10,768 bases of DNA from Lysobacterales bacterium (lineage in GTDB: Bacteria; Pseudomonadota; Gammaproteobacteria; Xanthomonadales; SZUA-36): NCBI GenBank assembly GCA_029287515.1, contig JARFQZ010000361.1:1-10768 (forward strand), given 5' to 3'. The notes under the pieces are model-generated. The model saw only the letters and a program-made list of their open reading frames with translations, searched no databases and was not told the origin of the DNA. Both the position numbers and the translations under genes were made by a program. Positions 6,385 to 10,768 of the stretch are shown here, piece by piece. Position 1 is the first letter of the stretch, and each line of letters opens with the position of its first letter.

Positions 6385-7543
6385 AACTGGCCATTTTCAG
6401 CGCCTTTCGCGTGACCATGGGTGAAAACAATTCATAAATGATGGTCGAGGCAAGAATTACGGGCAGCAGGTAATCTTCGAATTCGGGAAACCGCTGCGAC
6501 GCCATCAGGGCCATGCCCAACGCCACGCCGGCCTGCGGGAACAGGCAAAGCCCCATCCACTTGCGAGTGGCTTCGTCTGCTCCTGCCCACCTCGCACCGG
6601 CGCGTGCGCCTGCATAACTGCCGATACACCTCACGATCATGTAAACCACGGTAACGCCGCCTACCGACATCAAGGCTTCAGGGTGTGCCGATGCGCCGGC
6701 AAGGATGAAGAACAGGACCAGGAAAGGCCATTCGATGCCCTCGATAGCGTGGAACGGCCGTTCGTGGTGAGAGGCCAGGCTGGCAACCACGCCACCCATG
6801 ACCATGGTCGCCAGGATCGGGGACAGATCAAGCCAGGTGGCAATACCGCCGCACAACAGCACGAAACCCATGGCCTCGGCCAGGGTAGGTTCTCCGGGCT
6901 GTACGCGCCCGGTCAGGTAGGCCATCGGAATGCCCAGCAGGATTCCAAGCAACAGGCTTCCGCCGATTTCTTCGAGACCGTTAACCAGGCTGACAGCCAC
7001 GGTACCGTCGCCGTTGACGGAAGCGGCGGCAGCGAGCGTCAGCGAAAATAGCAACAGCGCCCAGGCGTCATCCAATGCGACCACGGCGAGCAGCGTGTCC
7101 GGAAACTCTCCTTTGATGCCGCTTTCCCTGACGACATCGAAGGTGGCGGCGGGCGCTGTCGCCGTGGCCACGCCGGCCAGCAGCAGTGCGACAACCGGAT
7201 GGACACCCAGTAACAACAGCGCCGCGGCAACCAGCAGCAGCGCTCCGGTGGTTTCGCCAACGGTGATCCCCAGTACCACGGTGCCGTGTGCACGCAGCTC
7301 GTTTAAAGACAATTTGTGTCCTAACAGGAATCCCACAAGGGAAAGGGCCAGCGTCGTGAGCGGGGGAAACCAGTCGCGGATCAGCTCTGGGGGCAGCAGG
7401 TCGAAGCCGGCAGGTCCCACGGCCAGGCCGCACAGGATCAGCAGGGTAACCCTTGGTACCGGAGTGTGGCGGCCCAGCAGGTCTGCGGCCAGGCCGAGAA
7501 AGAACAGGATACCCAGGATCAAAAGAACAGGGGCGTCATTCAT
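6374..7543 (-). CDS. Monovalent cation:proton antiporter, CPA family (Na+/H+ exchanger domain)
   Basis: A 389-residue polytopic inner-membrane protein with about twelve hydrophobic segments filling the whole length, as expected for the Na+/H+ exchanger domain alone; there is no C-terminal TrkA-N or RCK extension. It would exchange Na+ or K+ for protons for pH and ion homeostasis. The two discontinuous-helix signatures are visible: TATAPAAT at 127-134 and VALDDAWALL at 155-164, whose paired Asp158-Asp159 is the ion-binding signature of electrogenic CPA2-type carriers. Further family-like segments are LALSLVGFLLGHKLSL (65-80) and LVLFFILAGAS near the middle of the second half. The start is ATG 7543. 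The nearest purine run, AAGG, is only one base from the ATG, so initiation signals are poor. The gene ends inside the convergent sugar dehydrogenase gene and is divergent from the MBL gene. Ion specificity is not deducible. Confidence 0.88.
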   Translation of the reverse strand: MNDAPVLLILGILFFLGLAADLLGRHTPVPRVTLLILCGLAVGPAGFDLLPPELIRDWFPPLTTLALSLVGFLLGHKLSLNELRAHGTVVLGITVGETTGALLLVAAALLLLGVHPVVALLLAGVATATAPAATFDVVRESGIKGEFPDTLLAVVALDDAWALLLFSLTLAAAASVNGDGTVAVSLVNGLEEIGGSLLLGILLGIPMAYLTGRVQPGEPTLAEAMGFVLLCGGIATWLDLSPILATMVMGGVVASLASHHERPFHAIEGIEWPFLVLFFILAGASAHPEALMSVGGVTVVYMIVRCIGSYAGARAGARWAGADEATRKWMGLCLFPQAGVALGMALMASQRFPEFEDYLLPVILASTIIYELFSPMVTRKALKMASSTA

Positions 7544-7575
7544 ACCTTGAATTCTACTCTCAATTCCTTCGGCTA

Positions 7576-7588
7576 ATTCTGTCAGAAT
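7576..7588. promoter_or_regulatory. Interrupted palindrome ATTCTG-t-CAGAAT in a divergent promoter region
   Basis: Two perfect 6-base arms flank a single T. The element is centred at 7582, the midpoint of the 78-bp gap between the antiporter start (7543, minus) and the MBL hydrolase start (7622, plus). That position would let one regulator act on both genes. No convincing -35/-10 pairs could be assigned on either strand, so this is a candidate operator only. Confidence 0.28.
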
Positions 7589-7621
7589 GTGTCCGCATCC
7601 GCTTTTGACAGGAATCTCGTG

Positions 7622-8512
7622 ATGAAAAAACTGCTGAGCTTATTGCTGTTGATCCCCGGCTTGCCGCTGATGGCCCAGTTCGAGGACGTGTCCATTACCA
7701 GCACACACGTTGGAGGCGCCGTCCACATGCTCGAGGGGCGAGGCGGCAACCTGGCCGTGATGACCGGCCCGGACGGCGTTTTGATGGTCGATGACCAGTA
7801 CGCACCACTGACCGATAAAATTCTGGCGGCCGTCAGGGAAATCGACGACGGCCCGGTCCGGTTCGTAATCAACACGCACTGGCATTTCGACCATACCGGC
7901 GGTAACGAGCAACTGGGTGGGATGGGTGCGGTGATCGTATCGCAGGATAATGCGCGCCAACGGATGAGCACAGATCAGTTCATGGCGGTGATCGACAGGG
8001 ACATTCCCGCCCTGCCGCCGGCTGGCTTGCCGGTCGTTACCTTCAGTGACCGGGTTACTTTTCATTTCAACGGCGAGGCGGTCGTTGCTTACCACGAGGC
8101 TGATGCCCACACCGATGGCGACATCATCATTCACTTTCCGGAAAGTAATGTCATTCACATGGGCGACATTTACTTCAACCAGACCTACCCGTTGATCGAC
8201 CGCGACAGTGGCGGCACGGTGCAGGGCATGATCAGGGCGGTTCAGTCAGCATTGGGTCTGTGCCACTCCGGTACCCGGGTGATCCCCGGCCATGGTCCGC
8301 TGGCCAATTGCGCCGACCTGGAAAGTTACGGGCAGATGCTGGCGGATGCGACGGACCGTGTCAGGGAATTGATGGAACAGGGCATGACCGTGGAACAGGT
8401 TATTGCCGCCCGGCCCAACGCCGAGCAGGACGAAAATCTCGGAAATGGATTCATCAAGCCCGAGCAGTTTATCCGGTTTATTTACAGTAGCCTGGCCGAA
8501 GAAGCGCCCTGA
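7622..8512 (+). CDS. Exported metallo-beta-lactamase-fold metal-dependent hydrolase
   Basis: A 296-residue MBL-fold protein. ATG 7622 is preferred because AGGA at 7610-7613 lies eight bases before it and a signal peptide follows at once (MKKLLSLLLLIPGLPLMA, cut before Q19); an upstream frame extension to 7589 would bury it. The zinc-site motifs are complete: THWHFDH (His86, His88, Asp90, His91), AHTDGD with His163, GDIYF with Asp182, and IPGHGP with His224. This supports a binuclear metal hydrolase exported to the periplasm. The family also includes lactonases, thioesterase-like and beta-lactamase-like enzymes. The substrate cannot be read from these motifs, and nothing specific points to beta-lactam resistance. 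A lactonase acting on products of the nearby sugar dehydrogenases is possible but only a guess. The next gene follows on the same strand after 98 bases. Confidence 0.9.
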   Translation: MKKLLSLLLLIPGLPLMAQFEDVSITSTHVGGAVHMLEGRGGNLAVMTGPDGVLMVDDQYAPLTDKILAAVREIDDGPVRFVINTHWHFDHTGGNEQLGGMGAVIVSQDNARQRMSTDQFMAVIDRDIPALPPAGLPVVTFSDRVTFHFNGEAVVAYHEADAHTDGDIIIHFPESNVIHMGDIYFNQTYPLIDRDSGGTVQGMIRAVQSALGLCHSGTRVIPGHGPLANCADLESYGQMLADATDRVRELMEQGMTVEQVIAARPNAEQDENLGNGFIKPEQFIRFIYSSLAEEAP

Positions 8513-8540
8513 TAAGACCGTCGCCCCATGCGGCACCAGG

Positions 8541-8549
8541 TGTTATAGT
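8541..8549 (+). promoter_or_regulatory. Candidate extended -10 promoter for the DUF3313-like gene
   Basis: TGTTATAGT matches the extended -10 pattern (TGn followed by TATAGT) 61 bases before ATG 8611. No recognisable -35 lies 16-18 bases upstream, which extended -10 promoters can tolerate. The resulting leader of about 55 bases contains the small inverted repeat CTGCC-ac-GGCAG (8561-8572). Confidence 0.35.
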
Positions 8550-8610
8550 TACAGGTCCGTCTGCCACGGCAGGCAATCAGAACATGGCTTGATACAGGAA
8601 GGAGCAAGGA

Positions 8611-9234
8611 ATGAAATCAGTGTTTTTGAATCGCGGAAAGTTGCTCGTCGGGTTGTTCGCGATAATGTTCTCCACGGCCTCTATCGCACAAGACACTCTG
8701 CCGGAGCCCACCTGGGTCAAGGACGGTGTGAACTGGTCGCAATATCTGAAGTTCAAGGTCAAGCCGCTGAACATTGATGATGTCAAGGTGATCAAGCCGC
8801 CGTATGCCGAAGACGATCCCAGCGACTGGTCACTGGAAATCCAGGACCTTGAAACCATGCAGGCCATGTTCCGCGACATCATGAGCGACGTGCTGGAGGG
8901 CAATAATGGCTATCCGCTCGTTTACACTGACGGCCGTGACGTGCTGGAAGTCGAGGTGGAAATACTCAGCATCATGCCCTGGCTGAAGCCCGGCGCCGGT
9001 AGCGAAATGGAAGGCCACCAGGTCAAGACCCTGGGTTCCGGTGAAATCACGGCTCGGGTTGAGCTTCGTGATTCCAGGAGCCGCGAACTGTTGCTGCTGC
9101 TCGAAGGCGAAAAAGCAATCGGTGAAAAATACAAAGAATTCACCGAGGAAAACAATGTGAGCAACGTCAAGTACATGTTCACGAGGTTCGCGACCCGCCT
9201 GAGAAATTCAATGGACAAGGTTCACGGTAAGTAA
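8611..9234 (+). CDS. Exported DUF3313-like protein of unknown function
   Basis: A 207-residue protein with a strong ribosome binding site, AAGGAG at 8599-8604 within AGGAAGGAG, six bases before the ATG. Residues 1-26 are a signal peptide (hydrophobic core 11-20, STASIA before Q27). The mature part carries motifs reminiscent of DUF3313: an N-terminal YLKFKVKPL segment, an Asp/Trp-rich link, a helix around MFRDIMSDVLEG, then a beta-rich segment with VLEVEVEILSIMPW and a C-terminal helix (MFTRFATRLRNSMDKV). DUF3313 proteins are usually lipoproteins, but this one has no lipobox Cys and should be soluble in the periplasm. The family assignment is from memory of its general pattern and is moderate. 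The gene is followed directly by an intrinsic terminator, so it is probably a single gene or the end of an MBL-DUF3313 unit. Confidence 0.7.
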   Translation: MKSVFLNRGKLLVGLFAIMFSTASIAQDTLPEPTWVKDGVNWSQYLKFKVKPLNIDDVKVIKPPYAEDDPSDWSLEIQDLETMQAMFRDIMSDVLEGNNGYPLVYTDGRDVLEVEVEILSIMPWLKPGAGSEMEGHQVKTLGSGEITARVELRDSRSRELLLLLEGEKAIGEKYKEFTEENNVSNVKYMFTRFATRLRNSMDKVHGK

Positions 9235-9251
9235 ACAGTCAACCACCGTTT

Positions 9252-9285
9252 AAAGGCCGCCACTGAAAATGGCGGCCTTTTTTTT
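9252..9285 (+). terminator. Rho-independent terminator after the DUF3313-like gene
   Basis: An 11-bp perfect stem (arms 9252-9262 and 9270-9280, with GGCCGCC/GGCGGCC in the middle) encloses a 7-base loop, and a run of eight T (9278-9285) overlaps and follows the second arm. It begins 17 bases after the stop codon. The A run on the other side is only three bases, so it works mainly on the plus strand. It separates this unit from the korA gene downstream. Confidence 0.93.
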
Positions 9286-9332
9286 GAGATCTGCCATGAA
9301 AAAGGTGCCGTTTTCTTGGATAATTCCGTGAC

Positions 9333-10768
9333 ATGAGCGCACGGCATACATGTGATATCTCCATAGCCATCACCGGCTCGGGTGGGGCCGGTTCGATCAC
9401 GGCGGGTGAGTTGCTCCTGAGCCTCGCCGGAAAAAACGGGTGTTTCGGCATGATGCGTCGCTCGTTCGGACCCCAGATTCGCGGTGGTGAAGCCGCCGCG
9501 CAGGTGCGCATCGCCCATGTGCCGGTGGAATGCATGAACGACTGTTTCGACCTGCTGCTGGCGCTTGACTGGCGCAATGCGGAACGATTTGCCGAGGAAA
9601 TCGCGCTGCACCCGGACAGCCTGATTATTGCCGATCCCGCCGCGGGAGAAGTTCCCGGAGCGATCAGGGATTTGCACCATGAGGTCATCCCCATTCCAAT
9701 GAAAGCATTGGCGAAAGACATTCCCGCCGCGCGCCCCAACATGGTTGCCCTGGGCCTGCTCTCTCACTGGCTGGGTTTTTGCAGTGATGAGGCAGGCAAG
9801 CTGATCGATGAAGTCTTCAGCAGTAAGGGCGAGGAAATCAGGGCCGGCTCCAGGGCCGCGTTCGAAGCGGGTTTCACCGAGCCACTGATTGTCGAAGCCA
9901 GGGAAGCACGCCCCCGGCCCGAACGCGGAAAAGCGGTGTTCGAGGGCGCGCACTGGCATTTCAACGGCAACCAGGGCTGCGGCCTGGGCGCCATCAGGGG
10001 AGGCATCCGTTTCGCTGCCGCCTATCCTATAACGCCGGCCAGCGATCTGCTCGAATGGCTGTCTCCGCGGCTTGAGCAACTCGGCGGCAGCCTGGTGCAG
10101 GCGGAAGATGAGTTGGCTTCGATCAATATGGTGATCGGTGCTTCGTTTGGCGGCGTGCCCTCGATGACGGCTACTTCGGGTCCGGGCCTGGCACTAATGA
10201 CCGAGGCCATGGGGCTGGCGGTCGCTTCCGAAACCCCTGCGGTGGTCGTCAACGTGATGCGCGGCGGGCCATCGACGGGTATACCCACGAAGTCTGAGCA
10301 GGTCGATCTGAACATTGCGCTTAACGGCCTGCACGGCGATGCACCGCACCTGGTGCTGGGGGCGCTGGATCACGCGGACTGCATCCTCACCACCGAGTGG
10401 GCGGTCCGGCTGGCGGAAGCCCTGCAAACGGTCGCGATTGTGTTGACGGACCAACTGCTGGCGCAATCCACGGTGCTGATTTCCGAACCCGTTTACGAGT
10501 TACCGGAGATCAGTGGCCGGGTTGTCGCCGAGCCGGCGGAGAACTACCAGCGATATGCAATCACGGAAAATGGCGTCTCGCCGATGGCCATTCCCGGTAA
10601 CGCTTCCTCTACTTACGTCGCCGACGGGTTGGAGCATTGCGAGAGCGGAAAACCCTCGACGGCTGCGGCTGATCACCTGGCGCAGTTGGATAAACGATCC
10701 CGGAAAATCGAAAATTTCGACTATGGCGGGCACTGGGCGGATGTCAGGGGTGAGGGCGATGTTGCAAT
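9333..10768 (+). CDS. korA: 2-oxoacid:acceptor (ferredoxin) oxidoreductase subunit alpha, fused gamma-alpha type (3' end outside window)
   Basis: The frame is open from ATG 9333 to the window edge (478 codons plus two bases), so the gene is truncated by the window; the family is usually about 560-620 residues. With subunit beta it oxidatively decarboxylates a 2-oxoacid (typically 2-oxoglutarate) to the acyl-CoA, reducing ferredoxin. The N-terminal gamma domain shows TGSGGAGSITAG (14-25) and RRSFGPQIRGGE (42-53). The alpha domain shows NGNQGCGLGA, AAYPITPASD (229-238), EDELASINMVIGA, SGPG (282-285) and RGGPSTGIPTKSEQVDL (310-326). The C-terminal linker has the HLAQLDKRSRKI type of segment. An in-frame TAA at 9321 excludes a longer start. 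There is no good ribosome binding site, and a GATAAT at 9319-9324 lies very close to the ATG. A korB should follow beyond the window. 2-oxoglutarate is the likeliest substrate; pyruvate is not excluded. Confidence 0.92.
   Translation, partial: MSARHTCDISIAITGSGGAGSITAGELLLSLAGKNGCFGMMRRSFGPQIRGGEAAAQVRIAHVPVECMNDCFDLLLALDWRNAERFAEEIALHPDSLIIADPAAGEVPGAIRDLHHEVIPIPMKALAKDIPAARPNMVALGLLSHWLGFCSDEAGKLIDEVFSSKGEEIRAGSRAAFEAGFTEPLIVEAREARPRPERGKAVFEGAHWHFNGNQGCGLGAIRGGIRFAAAYPITPASDLLEWLSPRLEQLGGSLVQAEDELASINMVIGASFGGVPSMTATSGPGLALMTEAMGLAVASETPAVVVNVMRGGPSTGIPTKSEQVDLNIALNGLHGDAPHLVLGALDHADCILTTEWAVRLAEALQTVAIVLTDQLLAQSTVLISEPVYELPEISGRVVAEPAENYQRYAITENGVSPMAIPGNASSTYVADGLEHCESGKPSTAAADHLAQLDKRSRKIENFDYGGHWADVRGEGDVA

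Noticed and set aside
7622..8512. Calling the MBL-fold gene a beta-lactamase resistance gene
   Set aside because: The HxHxDH motif is shared by the whole fold superfamily, and nothing specific to a known beta-lactamase class was seen.
9222..10079. A 285-codon minus-strand open frame
   Set aside because: It is the antisense shadow of korA, whose plus-strand product has unmistakable family motifs. It also runs across the terminator and yields low-complexity, unrecognisable protein.
1..10768. Mobile element, phage, CRISPR, defence island, tRNA or rRNA
   Set aside because: No transposase, integrase, direct-repeat array, restriction or toxin-antitoxin motifs, or structural RNA pattern was found; the genes read as ordinary chromosomal metabolism and envelope functions.

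Overview
The window looks like an ordinary chromosomal stretch of a GC-rich gammaproteobacterium, probably an environmental or marine heterotroph. This rests on the gene content: proteobacterial Zwf and Pgl, a fused gamma-alpha 2-oxoacid:ferredoxin oxidoreductase subunit, a DUF3604 protein and a DUF3313-like protein. The lineage is an inference, because there is no rRNA or other marker gene. Coding density is very high, no gene-free stretch exceeds about 140 bases, and I see no mobile element, tRNA, rRNA or CRISPR array.

Layout. Bases 1-1548 (+) hold the 3' part of zwf (glucose-6-phosphate dehydrogenase) and a complete pgl (6-phosphogluconolactonase) one base behind it. Bases 1627-3519 (+) encode an exported DUF3604 protein with PHP-like metal-binding motifs. 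A minus-strand pair follows: a four-helix membrane protein of unknown function (4785-5255), then an exported PQQ-type aldose sugar dehydrogenase (3540-4646). The second has its own promoter candidate and a 12-bp perfect palindrome upstream. Bases 5302-6384 (+), divergent from the membrane protein gene, encode a second, paralogous exported sugar dehydrogenase. Its 3' end overlaps by 11 bp a convergent gene for a monovalent cation/proton antiporter (6374-7543, -). Divergent from the antiporter is an exported metallo-beta-lactamase-fold hydrolase (7622-8512, +), followed by an exported DUF3313-like protein (8611-9234, +) that ends in a textbook intrinsic terminator (9252-9285). The last gene (9333 to the window edge, +) is the start of a korA-type 2-oxoacid:ferredoxin oxidoreductase alpha subunit.

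Functional picture. The clearest theme is sugar oxidation. Zwf and Pgl carry out the cytoplasmic oxidation of glucose 6-phosphate to 6-phosphogluconate. The two secreted dehydrogenases would oxidise free aldoses to lactones in the periplasm. KorA belongs to low-potential 2-oxoacid oxidation in the TCA cycle or pyruvate metabolism. Four consecutive genes of exported or membrane proteins (DUF3604, two sugar dehydrogenases, 4-TM protein) suggest an envelope-directed accessory block, but nothing shows that they form one pathway. I found no convincing new defence or mobile system. The most testable leads are the palindrome upstream of the first sugar dehydrogenase and the sugar-dehydrogenase/orphan membrane protein cluster.
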